Source: Klebsormidium nitens
Lineage: Eukaryota > Streptophyta > Klebsormidiophyceae > Klebsormidiales > Klebsormidiaceae
Assembly: GCA_000708835.1 (NCBI GenBank)
Contig: DF237223.1
Span: forward strand, 51,269-115,268
Direction: 5' to 3'
Length of the DNA stretch: 64,000 nt
Within the stretch, counting starts at the first letter, position 1. Each line of letters begins with the position of its first letter. A model generated the notes under the pieces. It made no database searches. It was not told where the DNA came from and saw only the letters and a list, made by a program, of their open reading frames with translations. The translations under genes and the position numbers were made by a program. Of this stretch, positions 37,470-48,389 are shown in pieces.

Positions 37470-40400
37470 GCGTGGAGGCCGAGTACGAAGCTGGGCGCCC
37501 CTTTGTTTCGAGCGCCACTGGACGCCCCGTTCCTCAGCAAGAGCTCTTTACCAAGTACGAAGTGTTTCCAGAGACGTCGGAGCTTCAGGAAGTACGGTCA
37601 CGGGAGGCGGCAAGCGAGGGCGGCTACCAGTTCTTTGTCTAGAGGAGGGACCTCGCCTCGTGTTTGTACTGCCGCGAGTCAAAGGCACACAGTGCTCTCT
37701 CGAGGCGCGGAGTCAAGAGGGCGCTCGAGGAGGGGCCGAGCCCACGGGAGCTCGGCACGGTGGCCCTCCTCTCGGAGCTCCACCGGAGCAAGATCCCTCC
37801 AATCGCCGTTGCACCCGGCCTCTTCCTCGTGCCCCTCCTCGACGCCCGCACTGGGCGCCTTCTGGACATCTCTGCAACGGAGCGGGGTTTTGTCACTGTC
37901 CCACGGCTCGTCAAGGTCGACCACACGGGCAGCTTTCAATGCCTCTGTAGTCAGAAGGCGTGCCGGGACACGACATGTCGTTTCTGGAGGCGACGCGTCT
38001 TATGGGCGGCTGGTGGCAGGGAGGGGAGGCCATCTTCGGCCTTTGACGGCAGCAGATCGTTCGCGCGGGAGGTCACGCACGGCGTGCCTTGGGTATTGCC
38101 GTTGGAACAAGGGGGGTGCGTGGGAGGTGTTCTCTATGGGCTAGACGCATTTGCGTGGAAACGGGGCCCGCACCTCCGAGTGATTGTTGCGAGCAACCCC
38201 GGAGAGGAGCCCGTGGTTTGCGTGCTTGGAGGAGAGGTTGCGCACTGTAGCAGTATCAACTGCACGGGTCCTGAGCGGTGCCGGCACCTGTTGAGTGTGC
38301 TCTCGGAGCAGAACTTGCCTCTGATCGAGCGATGAAGGCAAGAGCGAGGCAACTCGGGTTTATGCTGAGAGACGCGCCGAGAGGGTTGCACAGCGAGAAG
38401 CGGGGGCGAGGAGGCTCTTGGTCTGCAACGATCCCTTTTGCCGGCGGCCGGACTCAAAAGCTGCATGCACGCACCGAAGGACGCTGGAGTCGTGGGAGTG
38501 CCTTCCGGCGGCAGCCCTTGACACGGGGCACAGCCACAAGAAGGTCGATACGGTCATGAGCCGGGGTGGAGGGAGCGTCGCGAGCCTCTGTGAGCGATGG
38601 GGCGAAGAGGGGGTGCGGCAGCGAGATAAGGCAGAGCACTTTTGCGCATCTCGACCTTTGGATGCGCTCTCTCCCTGCGGCCGCCCATGGCAGGTGAAGA
38701 GCAAGAAGGGGGTTCTGACGACGGCGGGAGCACGCTACGAGGTCACAACCTATCGGAGGGTTTGTCGGCTAGCGCCGGGACGCGAGTCAGCTTGTTGCAT
38801 GGTAGCCTACGACGGCCGGGTGAGACATAACATCGTCATCACACGGACTGATTCGTTGATAAAGAACGGATTCCTTGTACCGCTTGTACGCTGCTTCAGA
38901 AGGTAAAGGAGCATTGGCCTTGAGGTAGTCAATGTTGCACTTGGCTTTGACAGCGGGCGGGTAGTCTGGTTCGGACCACAACAATGAATACTTCAATGGA
39001 GACTCCAAGGGCACCATACGACGGAGAAGTGAGAGTTGGTGAATCGCTTCCTCCCAAAAGACGCACTTGGATTCTTCCTCGGGGCTCTCGAGCTTTGCTC
39101 GAAGGTCAATGCACTCTGGTAGATTGAGACCAGCTAGTACGGCTTGCGTCTAGAAACACCTCCCCAGGTTTGCAAGGTCCTCATAATGCTTGACGAACCT
39201 TTTCCTCCGTTGCATTACGACCTTTGTTTGTCGAGCTTCTTGAGCCTCACGAAAGCCCACCGGACCTCCTCGCTCCCGGATAGCAAGCACACGTACGTCG
39301 ACTTCCCGATAGTAACGGGTTTGAACCGTGTTCAAAGGATGAGAGGTCCACTGAAGCGGAGTGAGGTCTTTTATCTCGTACTTCTTTCGTGCCTCGGTTG
39401 TGGTCAGGCAATCAAGTGCGCTGTGCAGTCCAAGATCCAGACATTTTAGACATGTTGGCAACCCTTTGTGGGGGTGCATGGGCCATCGCAGATCAGTCCA
39501 CGCACTGCTGCATATTGCGCAACATTCTTGCGGCAAGATCGACTCGACGTAAAGTGGGCCGGGTGAATTGTTGCTCGAAAGCGGAAAGTCGTGCATCATT
39601 GTTCCGATACCAGCTTGAGTATCTTTACAGGTACAGGCTGAAGCGGCCAGATCTGGAAGATTGAGCAAGCCCTCCTGACCGACAACACTCAAAGCGGAGG
39701 CAAACTTCTCGTTTAAAGACATCGTCTGCTGTAGTCAAGCCTTGGAAAGAATGAAGGCTCTCCTGAACGCATATCCACGATGATGTTGTTCCGTTTTGCA
39801 GGAGGACGGCATCTTCAACTTCTCCGGCACCAACCTCATCTCGCACGGACTCCTCTTGCGCAACCACTTTGCCGCAGCTCTGGGGGCGGCCCACAGTCTC
39901 AACTTTGAGGCCGGTGACATGGCGACAAGGTGCCTCGAGGGGCCTAGCGTTTCTAGGATGGACGACCGGGTCTTCGACTCGGCCATGCAAGCCTTCAACG
40001 ACCTGGCGGCACGGCCTCGGATCCAACACGTCTGCTCGCGTGTCGACTGCGCGCACTTGTACACGAGCGAGGTGGAGGCGGCCGAGGCGGAGGCCCAAAC
40101 GGCTGGCAACTCTCTGAGGCCGGAGCGAACGGAGGGGGCGAGCTCCGAGCTGGCCACATATATTTTTGGGCGGGACAAGGTCATCACCTTTGATGGCACC
40201 TTCTTTGCCAACTCGAGTGCGATGAGGGATTCCAGCATCGAGGCATCCTTGCACAGCATCTGCGAGCCCGATCCGAAAGCGCCGAGGGTGGCTGGGGGCT
40301 TCACTCCTCTGAGCGTGGGCGGGGTGCGGCCATCTGACGTGCCGCTGGAGGGAATCGACTGCCCTTGGAAGTACCGGAACGGCCTCTCAGAGCTACGGCC

Positions 40401-41888
40401 GGCCGTGCGGGCGCTGGCCCTTCGTTGGTGCAACTTTCGCAAGGCCCCGGCCCACGGGAGCAACGCGCCTCTGACGCCGGACGAGTTCGTGGCCATGCGG
40501 GAGGAGCTTCCGGCCAACGTTGCCGCTCTGGTCGACTTTGTGATCGAGTCGGGGGCTTGTGCCAATCCCACCACGTGTGCGGTCTGCCTGGGGGTGCCAC
40601 GGCGGCCGTGGATGCAAGGGTTTCTCAAGGAGGGGCCCGTGGGGCCGACCGGCTGGTGCCCCACGCACTTCCAGCCATACGGAGCCCTCCTCCACGCGCT
40701 GCTCATCCCTCGCTACTCCTGGGTGTTTGGGCGCATCGTCACCCTGAAGTTGCTGAGACACGTGTTGCTGGAGGGTCCTCTCGATGCGCGAGGGATGGCA
40801 TTTCTCTCCAATGACGGCCCCATGCTAGCGGCCGTCCTGCGCCTCCATCCAGTTGCCGGCGGACAGTACGCATTTCCAGCAACGCTGCGGCCGCTCGTGC
40901 GTGACATCTATGCCACGAACCTCCTCTGCTTCGAGCCCAGCGCAAACCGGCCGGGTCCAGCCTTGCGATCGCCACTGGCCGCCCTCCATGATGCGACCGA
41001 GCACCTCTGGGCAATCGAAGGCGAGAAGCTGAGGCTTGCGGGTCAGCTAGAGGGGGCGGCCATGGAGTATGCCGAGCAACGTGGGGCGGCATTGAAGGGG
41101 GCTGCCAACTCGCTTCTGTTCGAGCTCGAGGTTTGAGAGCCTTTGTGCTACGGAGAGGGCGGCTTCCTTCAGGCGCCGTCGGCGGCCTATACTGAGCGGG
41201 TCGGCGCCGTCTCGTCCTACTCCTTTCACCCCCTGCTGTACGGCCGGCCTCGGTTCGTCGACTGGGAGGACGAGGAGGGCCGGGGGAAGAGGGGGTCAGA
41301 GGAGCGCCCAACCCAACATTGCAGTGCGCCAAACCCTCTGTCATCAAAAGGGCGGGCCGGGATCTTCATTGCGTGCTGCCAAGACCGGGCGCCCCTTGGG
41401 TACCACTGGCTGAAGGGGACCGAGTCGGTGTCGGACCTTGGTACGGTGCTCCTGACGCGGTTCCATTCAAGACGCTGCGGGGCATGACCGTCGTGGAGGA
41501 CGCTTCGTGCAACGCGCAAGAGTGGTTGCTGAACCGGGTGCCCTCGATGGCCAAGTATGTCTGTTTTGTTGTGGACAGATTCCATAGTGGGCCCGTGAGC
41601 TGCGCGCGGTCTGGCGCGAAGCGCTACGCGACGCACACGTGTGCCCCGACACTCTTCATCGACTCGTTCCCACAACACAGCCACACGATCACGACGGCCT
41701 CGGAAGGCATCAACTCGGGGCTAAAGAGATGCGCGGCCAGCCTCCAGCAGATCACGAGCATCAAGCGGCTATTGAGCAGGGTTACAACGATCCTCGACAC
41801 GTTGTTTGAGCGATCAAAATACGCAGTGTATTGGAGCAATACTAGCAATCCTTTGAGAGACTCGATCAAGAGGGGGCGAAGTCAATGA
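37470..41888 (+). pseudogene. broken KDZ/HMGXB3-like DNA transposase
   Basis: One protein can be followed through several lesions: an in-frame TAG at 37640, a frame change near 38331 (after CTGATCGAGC), a clean phase-0 intron 38820-39801, an in-frame TGA at 41134 and a frame change near 41320. The N-terminal part carries a Cys/His cluster (HCSSINCTGPERCRHL) like the CxC/SWIM-type fingers of this transposase class. Then come YEVTTYRRVC...AYDGR joined to EDGIFNFSGTNLISH, the first acidic site in KVITFDGTFFANSS, an insertion with CAVCLG...WCPTHF, a second site in VVDRFHSGPVSC, and an acidic site in ASEGINSGLKR. The D...D...E order fits the RNase-H fold of Kyakuja-Dileera-Zisupton transposases (family call from memory, moderate). 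No terminal inverted repeat or target duplication could be identified, and the gap may hide the 5' end. Not functional as it stands. Confidence 0.6.
38787..39722 (-). pseudogene. XPA-like zinc-finger protein, antisense inside the transposase intron
   Basis: Starts MSLNEKFASALSVVGQ at 39722. A single frame runs to 38787 except for one TAG at 39150-39152. It has an F-box-like start (GLLNLPDLAASACTC), a four-Cys cluster (CCAIC, then CLKC about 20 residues on) and TTTEARKKYEIKDLTPLQW followed by YYREVDVRVLAIRERGG. These match the zinc finger and the KTEAKKKYxLKDxDL/LYLRxQV region of XPA, the nucleotide-excision-repair damage verifier. Higher plants lack a classical XPA, so this is a family resemblance only. 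All but the last 33 bases lie inside the transposase intron 38820-39801, on the opposite strand. The TAG makes it a probable pseudogene; the second half (from TQAVLAGLNL) has no known domain. Confidence 0.55.
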
Positions 41889-42486
41889 GGTTGTTCTGTA
41901 TTACTCTATTACTCATTACCCACCTCATCAAGTTCCTTTTGTGTTTTAACATCTGTCATGTGGTGAGGAGTGCATCGAGAGGGCTTCATATCCGTAAAAA
42001 GAACGGGTAATAGGGTAATAGGGTAATAGGATGTATGGTTCAAGGCTTTATTCATGGGTACTGTCATGTGTGTGTTGTGTTGTGATGAGGGTAATAAGAG
42101 GGTAATAAGCTGTTCTGTACTCACACACTTCGAAAATTTGTCCCTATTACTTCTCACGACACTACATGCTTCTTCCAATCCCTCTTTTTACACCCACACA
42201 TGAAAGTTAGAGCCGTTGGTAGATTCATGATGGGCCGCAGTTGAGGTTCTCCTTTATTACCCTATTACTCATTACCCACCGCCTCAAGTCTGTTTGTACA
42301 TCTGTCATGTGGTGATGGAAGCTTCAAGGGGTTCCATATTTTAAAAAACAATGGGTCATAGAGTAATAGGGTAATGGAATGTCTGGTTTAAGGCTTCGTT
42401 CATGGGTACTGTCATGTGTGTGTGTTGTTGTAATAAGGGTAATAAGAAGGTAATAAGCTATTTGGTACTCAATCTCTTTGGAAAGA
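41889..42486. repeat. direct repeat of about 240 bp with GGTAATA iterations
   Basis: Two diverged direct copies (about 41890-42135 and 42245-42485) share TATTACTCATTACCCACC, ACATCTGTCATGTGGTGA, runs of GGTAATA (three in a row at 42006-42029) and TTCATGGGTACTGTCATGTG. They abut the 3' end of the primase-helicase frame. No gene is supported here. The layout could be an element terminus or an iteron-like origin; both are inference. Confidence 0.75.
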
Positions 42487-45294
42487 ATCATCTTCTGGCC
42501 TTTCTCGAGTCTGTACTTTCCCGTCCTCACCTCGTCTCACTTCCCACATATGACGGTTGGAGCAGAACGAGCATTTTTGATCCGCAACGGTTTTTCGCGA
42601 CCTTCCCAAAGCATCAACCAGCTCTTGAAGAGCCGTCGGTTCCGTCATCCATGGGCCTTCCTTGTCTTCCACGTACTCGAGTCGTTGCCAGGTATCAACC
42701 CACTCCACGGTCGAGCTCAGAAGCTTCCCTTTGTGCAGGGCCTCGCAGATAGCGCCCTGTGGGGCGAACCACCATCCCTTGTGGGTTCGAACCTTCTCAA
42801 TGGAGCGTGCCTGCGGTCGCATCTTGAAAACGGCATTTAAAGAGCGCATCAAGAGATTAATGTCGGTATGGCGGTCTTCTTTGATGTCCATCTGATGCAA
42901 AAATGTGTCATAAGTCCGCTTGATGTCCGCTGATGCTACCCACGTCTCCAAGGACGGGTGAAAGCACCCGTTCTCAAGCAACGCTTGCATCATGTTGACA
43001 TGGGGTGGAATCGAATGTTCCTTTAGGCCTTCCCCCCAAGCTGTAATTGGCATCTTTTGAGGATTCCAGTCGGAGATGTCAATGGATGAAAGATACCGAT
43101 ACATGTAATATGCGGTCATGGGTTTTTCCAACTCTTCCACAAGTGCATCAAAGTACTCTTTGTCGCCCATTTTGGTATCTGATACTTGCTGACAAGAGTA
43201 TCGTCGGTCGTCGGCCTCCCGTTTCACTGGCGAGTAATTATTGGTCGTAAAAACGAGGTTGCTCTTGTCCTGCACGCTGATCGGATCTTGGCCTTTACGC
43301 TCCAAGCACGTCGTCTCCTGAGTGATTTGCGACTTCATCCGATCATTCATCCGGAACGCCCCTCCCCAATTTCCTGCCTCGTCAAAAGTAATGAGAAGCT
43401 TATTGGCTCCCAATGAATTGAATTTTCCAATGACCGTGTCGATGTTGTTGCAATAAAGATAGTACTTGGCACCAAGAATCTCGCGTCCAATGAAGTCCCA
43501 CACTACAGACTTTCCGCACCCTTGCCCACTGCGGAAAACAAGAGCCACTCCAACCTTCCTCCAAGGCTTCTGCACGGCGTGCGCCATCCAACTGATGTTA
43601 TCGGTGAATCGTTCGTTTGAGCCATCGCACACGATGTTGCGAAGGTGCCACATAAGCTTTGGCATCTGTACCTCGCACTCCATGAACTCCGCCTCCGTCA
43701 ACTTGTGGTCGAGCGGTTTGAATCTCAGCCCGGAAAACAGATTGAAATGTCGCGGGGACCCCTTTGATGGGTCCGGCTCGAACACGATCTGATCGTATTC
43801 CCGCCGCTTAGGGTTGCTCTCCCAAAACCTGGCAACCTCTTTGTTCTTCCCAGGTAGGCTCTCGAGCTGGAAGTTTCTGCAGACCTCCAGAAAGTCCCGG
43901 CCGGACCGATGGATGGTCTCGTCGGACTCAAGCTTCCCGTTTGCGTCTCTTGAGTAGATTGTCTTTAGGTAAACCGCCTTTGTCGAACGCACAACGGCAA
44001 AGTAATGGTTCATGATCTGCAAAGTGAGATCGTGTAAGTGCATCTTTGCTCTCTTTGTTCGCTCGTCATCTTCCTTGCTCTTCTGTTTCCCGACGCTTTC
44101 ATCTGCGGGCGGCACAAAGGGGAAAATGTAGCTTTCGCAAGTTTTGAAAAGTTGTCCTTCCGCTCTCAAAGGCAAACACTAGGGCCAAAAGTACACGCCT
44201 AGCAAAGGCTTCGGTCGATCAATGCAATCCGGAGACAGACAACGGTACACGAAGACGCACCCGTTACTCAAGACGCTGAATTGATTTGAATGGTGTTGGT
44301 GGCCGTTCAAGCACGTTCGCGAGCCGTTGGTTCTAAACTTGAGGATCTGCCACCCGTTCGGGGTCCTTTTTCCAACGCCATTGAAAATGCTAGAGTCGCC
44401 TGGCACTCTAGCACGCAGCAACCTCTCAATCTCTTCACGCGCTTGTTCCAGTCCCGGCAATTGATTCCATTCCGTATCAGGACGTGCGGTGCTACATGGT
44501 GCCGCATCTTCTGCTCCGGGTGTTGACATTGGAGCTTGTGGCTTTGCAATTCGTGGTTTCTCATGGAACGCAGCGTCGTTCAAGAATTGGACCAACCAGT
44601 CTGGCATCCCATTGCGAGGTGCCGTTTCGTCCGATCCGCTCCAATGGTAGCCATACTCTCTTCCCGCTTCGTCAAAGTACTTTGAGGGAGAGGCATAAAC
44701 TATCCCATCCCGGCCTCTTCCATCCAAGGCCCATGTGCACCCCTCGTAAACGACCGTTGCAAAGTTTGTATCTTTGAGCAGACCAGAGGTCTTGCTTCGG
44801 CTAAAATATATGTGCAATCCAAATCCCAATCCAGTGGTTGCCTTTAGGGTCTCAACGGCTCCGTGCTGCTCCACCAATCAACTCCAGAGCATTGTGCCTG
44901 CCTCTTTGCGCCCACCCTCATCCTTTGAAGATCTTGCGGTGGCATCGCAATCGACGACATAGAGGTCGGATACGCCACAGAGCACCGCCAGAGCATTAAC
45001 ATCCAAGGCGGCCTTGTTTATGTAAGAGTTGATACCTTTCTTCCAATCTGCTAACGACTTTGTCAACGGGGTATAATTGCCACCACTGAAGCTTGTTTTC
45101 TTCTTCCCTGCAACAATTTCTAGCCGGAGCGGGATGGTGTACATGCCCTGTTTATACAGAGATCGCATGCCTTCAACGATACAATACTTGTGCTGAAAAC
45201 GTGATTCGACTGGAGCATCAGGGCTGGGCTCGTAGAGCTCGCCGTCTTCGGTGATGAGCCTGAGCCTCTTAGGGCGTTTCAAACGCGTGCTCAA
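42469..45294 (-). pseudogene. virus-like primase-polymerase / superfamily 3 helicase, two in-frame stops
   Basis: One frame of about 942 codons without introns or frameshifts, cut by TGA at 44878-44880 and TAG at 44179-44181; an upstream in-frame TGA also leaves no near ATG. N-terminal third: prim-pol signature with LAVLCGVSDLYVVDCDA (D-x-D metal site) and TGLGFGLHIYF (the conserved His). Middle: TCLNGHQHHSNQFSVL and CVFVYRCLSPDCIDR, a zinc-binding look. C-terminal half: AAA+/SF3 helicase with VFRSGQGCGKSVVWDFIG (Walker A), KLLITFDEAGNWG (Walker B, DE), SNLVFTTNNYSPVK (sensor 1, Asn) and DDRRYSCQQV (Arg finger region). This primase-helicase layout is the replication protein of virophages, polinton-like viruses and related plasmids. 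Helicase residues are intact, so decay looks recent, or the stops are read through. Last exon-like residues run into the GGTAATA repeat. Confidence 0.75.
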
Positions 45295-45322
45295 ATTTTC
45301 TCACCACGATAGTAATAGCGGG

Positions 45323-45706
45323 ATGAAAATGCACAATGAATCGGCATTGAACGACAATTGTGAATGCGGAACGTGCTTGTCCGTTAAGCATTTCTATGAA
45401 AGGCATCCAAACGCTCGAAAGACTTACACCCGACGGCATTATTTGAAACATAGAGACAGTATCCTCTTGACACAAGCATTTGAGCGCTATATGAACGGAC
45501 ATGCATCTCAACAAAGGACTTTGAAGCGGCTCTTTGAAGCAGGCTTTCCAGTTAAGATTTCAAAACGTGCATGGCATCATGATGATCCGCCAATAACGCT
45601 CTCTCCCAATCATGACGTGCCTCAAACGGCGTCTTGGAGCATGCCAGATAATGCCACCGCGTCAGCTTTTCCTTTGGGTGCATACACGAGCATCGAAGTA
45701 TCCTAA
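45323..45706 (+). CDS. small basic protein with Cys cluster, 127 aa
   Basis: Starts MKMHNESALNDN and shows CECGTCLSVKHFYERHP, then many Arg/His/Lys residues and a polar tail. It is intact and is the only plus-strand frame inside the virus-like cluster, set between the primase-helicase and the recombinase. The function is not recognised; a DNA-binding or structural role would fit the charge but is a guess. Confidence 0.4.
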   Translation: MKMHNESALNDNCECGTCLSVKHFYERHPNARKTYTRRHYLKHRDSILLTQAFERYMNGHASQQRTLKRLFEAGFPVKISKRAWHHDDPPITLSPNHDVPQTASWSMPDNATASAFPLGAYTSIEVS

Positions 45707-45753
45707 AAGGATTTGACAGAGGTGTTGAGCGAGTGGAGAAATGTGCATCTTCG

Positions 45754-46800
45754 TCAAAACTGGATTTTGGATCCGTCATGATTATAATGCTTTTCATAGA
45801 ATTTCTGAGCAATAGATGCCGTATGGAGCATTTGTTGTGCCACTCGCAAGCTTGGCGCATCTTTCATCGCATTTGACACGCAGATTTTCCGCAAAAGGCA
45901 ACTTCCAACTGCTGCATCTTTGAAGAGATTGGTCGAGCAGAACTTGCTCATGTAAATCTTGGTCATTGGCTGATCGGGAGATCTCATCCTCGATAAAAGG
46001 TACTTGCGTGGAAATGCGTGAAGGCTTTCAGCAATCACATTGATGGACCGCGTCGACATATCAATGTTTGTCGCGCCATGGTGTCGGATCGTTTTGAAGT
46101 CCTTTAGGACGAGACGAAACTGGTCCTTCTCGTATTCTACCATGTAGTTCTTAGACGATGACATGAGCTCCCGCGCCTCAGTGGTCTTGATGTCCCCGTG
46201 ACGGACGACCGGGCACTCTGAGTAATCATTACGAACGGCCGGCTGGTAGGTGAACAGACACAGGATGAGGTGCTGGATCAAAATGATCTTGTCTTTGATG
46301 GTCAGATCCTCTGGTTTCTGTGGTAGGATCCTGCGATTCACGTATCGTTGCAGCTCTACCCGGCGTTCATTGATCTGATCGAACGTCTTCCAATTGGCTG
46401 CCTCTTGCACCGTTAGCTGTTGGGGCGGAGGCCGTGCTTCGTCCATCATTTTGCGGACCGCTGTGAACCGTTGGTAGTACGCATCATAGAGTCGTTTGTC
46501 ATTTGGGAATGCTTTTTTGCACACGACCAGCAGCGGATTAAGGCCAGTGCTCTGCATACTGAGTTTAACGGGATACGTCTCTTGAAAGTACTTGATGACC
46601 GCATCGGAGTCCTCGATCCACTCAAGATCATTTTAGTCGTTCCTTTTGTGCAAGCCCTCAAACAAGCGCATCACGTGCTTCACGTATTGCGCGATCGTGT
46701 TTTGGTTGCGATCGCCGTCATCAAAGACCTGGCGCAACAGCCGTTCCCCGTTGGTTACGGAGGTTACACGTTTCGTGCTTCCGCTGGGGTCCTGCATCTT
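45754..46800 (-). pseudogene. tyrosine recombinase/integrase, one in-frame stop
   Basis: Read from ATG 46800 with a TAA at 46633-46635 in otherwise continuous frame, about 350 aa. The N-terminal part is a SAM-like core-binding domain (TIAQYVKHVMRLFEG ... DLEWIEDSDAVIKYFQ). The catalytic domain has FRLVLKDFKT, then CLLRKICVSNAM (box II Arg) and QQMLHTASIAQKFYEKHY (His followed by the nucleophilic Tyr). This resembles the YREC integrases of virophages and polinton-like viruses, which cut and join DNA strands through a 3'-phosphotyrosine. Place and strand match a compact element with the primase-helicase. The call rests on motif spacing by eye. Confidence 0.6.
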
Positions 46801-47015
46801 CAATTTTTCTAGATAATGCAGATAAATTTTCAACAAGACAAACGCTCATCTCCCCAGATAATGTGATTATTCACGTTTCAAAAATTGTCGAACGAATTCA
46901 TCATGCAGAGTCGCTTTTGTCGATTTTCTGGTTACAAAAGCTTCTATAAGCCGGTGTCATAGCCAGACGGGGCGTCACTTTTCGTACGAAAAGTTACTAG
47001 CTCCAGATAACGTGA
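46801..47015. other. short non-coding spacer in the virus-like cluster
   Basis: Contains two copies of CCAGATAA(T/C)GTGATTA(A/T)(T/G)CACGT(46854 and 47004), a short inverted-repeat motif (GTGATTA..CACGT) that could be regulatory. No gene. Confidence 0.4.
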
Positions 47016-47618
47016 TTAAGCACGTACATAATTAAAAAATCGGGCTTTTTGGCATATTCCGTTTTCTATACCAAGCCGATTCGGGTCACTCGCGAGGTCT
47101 TCGAACCTTAATTCTCGATTTACGAGTTCCTCCAGGCCCAAAATCGGCTCGTTATCATCCGCCCAAATCACACTCGGTGGACGAGATGAACAAGATGGAG
47201 ACATTGCTCGTGGCGCCATGTGGTCTACGGGGGGGAACACTCGAGCATTTTGCACATTTTCCTTGGATATCACGCCTTGCAGTTTGCGGGCTCGTCGCCG
47301 TGCTTGAGTTGCATTCTTTAGGGCGGCTCTCCTAGCTAACCTTTACAGTGTACGGGCAATCCTCGTTGCTTTTATCCCAGAGGCATTGAAACCTTCCGCA
47401 ATCAACGAGCGCACCAGAGCTCTGCAGATGTGATTAAGATTGAATGGCTCTGCTAAAGATCGGATGCCACCCAACGCAACAGCATCCAACGTCGTCTCGA
47501 GAGATCCGTACTCTTGATAAGCCCTCACAATTGCAGAACGAGCACTTTCAAGGATCTGCTTGTCCATGTCAATAATTGCGACGCGTGCATGAGGACGGAA
47601 GCCAAGGATCGCATCCAT
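47016..47618 (-). pseudogene. unknown element protein, one in-frame stop
   Basis: Starts MDAILGFRPHARVAIID at 47618. TAA at 47343-47345 interrupts a single frame of about 200 codons. The first part is helical (ARSAIVRAYQEYGSL); after the stop comes an Arg-rich stretch (RRAALKNATQARRRARK), then an acidic segment (WADDNEPILGLEELVNREL). The basic stretch suggests nucleic-acid contact. No family recognised. Confidence 0.45.
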
Positions 47619-47699
47619 ACAATCTGTTCAACTATCGTCCATAGAGAAAAATGATGACAACCGTTGCACTACCGCGGTGATGACAAATCGTCCTTCAAA

Positions 47700-48092
47700 C
47701 TATGATCGCTCTCTTCTAATGATCTCGCAGAGCGTGTCGTCCAAAGCAGGGTTGTAGCTTGTACTCGAGCTTGAATCGTTAAGAATCTTCACCTCAAACC
47801 CACACGGTCCATAGCGGCCCCAATTAACGCGGTGCACTCGTGCTCGCATCTCTAACCCTCTCCGAATTGGGCCGAACACTCTATGGTACTTGAATTCGCG
47901 CCCAATAAAGCCCAAAGACGACCCCGGGGAGCCGCAATCCGTAGGGTCAAAGATGCCAATACCATATGCGCTATATCCATCCATCAAATACTTGCGAAGT
48001 ATGAGCTCCTGACCGGGTTGAAGCATGCGTATACGGTTCCGGCGGCCTAGCTTCGAAAGTGACCCCCACGGCTCGGCATAGTGTACGTCCAT
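47700..48092 (-). CDS. HIRAN-like domain protein, 130 aa
   Basis: Starts MDVHYAEPWGSL at 48092 and is intact. The order PGQELILRK ... YGIGIFDP ... SLGFIGREF ... MRARVHRV ... GFEVKIL follows the HIRAN fold (GdeL.L...D..AI.V....G..lGyipre..), found in replication and repair helicases such as HLTF and as stand-alone phage and virus proteins that bind DNA ends. It is the farthest upstream of the minus-strand virus-like genes. The match is by pattern only. Confidence 0.45.
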   Translation of the reverse strand: MDVHYAEPWGSLSKLGRRNRIRMLQPGQELILRKYLMDGYSAYGIGIFDPTDCGSPGSSLGFIGREFKYHRVFGPIRRGLEMRARVHRVNWGRYGPCGFEVKILNDSSSSTSYNPALDDTLCEIIRRERS

Positions 48093-48389
48093 CAGCAAGC
48101 TCCTCCATTGCGCAAGCTGGCAAATTCGATACAATCATCAGCACAAACCCTTTCCCTAAGTACGTACGGAACCCTCGCCGAGCTCAGTGAAGAAGCGGGC
48201 CCCACCATGCTTTACAAGCACAAGGTCTCTATGATCGTATGCATACTATCAGCTTCGTTCAGTTTGGCTTCTACAACTCCAGTGAACGATGCTTGTTACA
48301 TGTGCAGTCTATAGAGAGTAATTAACACCGCGTGGCCCATCCGACAATGATCCGAGACGACCATACCCATCACAATCCCGATTTATGAT

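Noticed and set aside
39735-40706. 323-aa open frame on the minus strand
   Set aside because: Antisense to the transposase exon; composition is typical of a GC-rich shadow and it shows no motif.
37640-47345. C-to-T origin of the stop codons as proven by their type
   Set aside because: Every stop codon is one C-to-T step from Gln or Arg codons, so stop identity carries no information without comparison copies.
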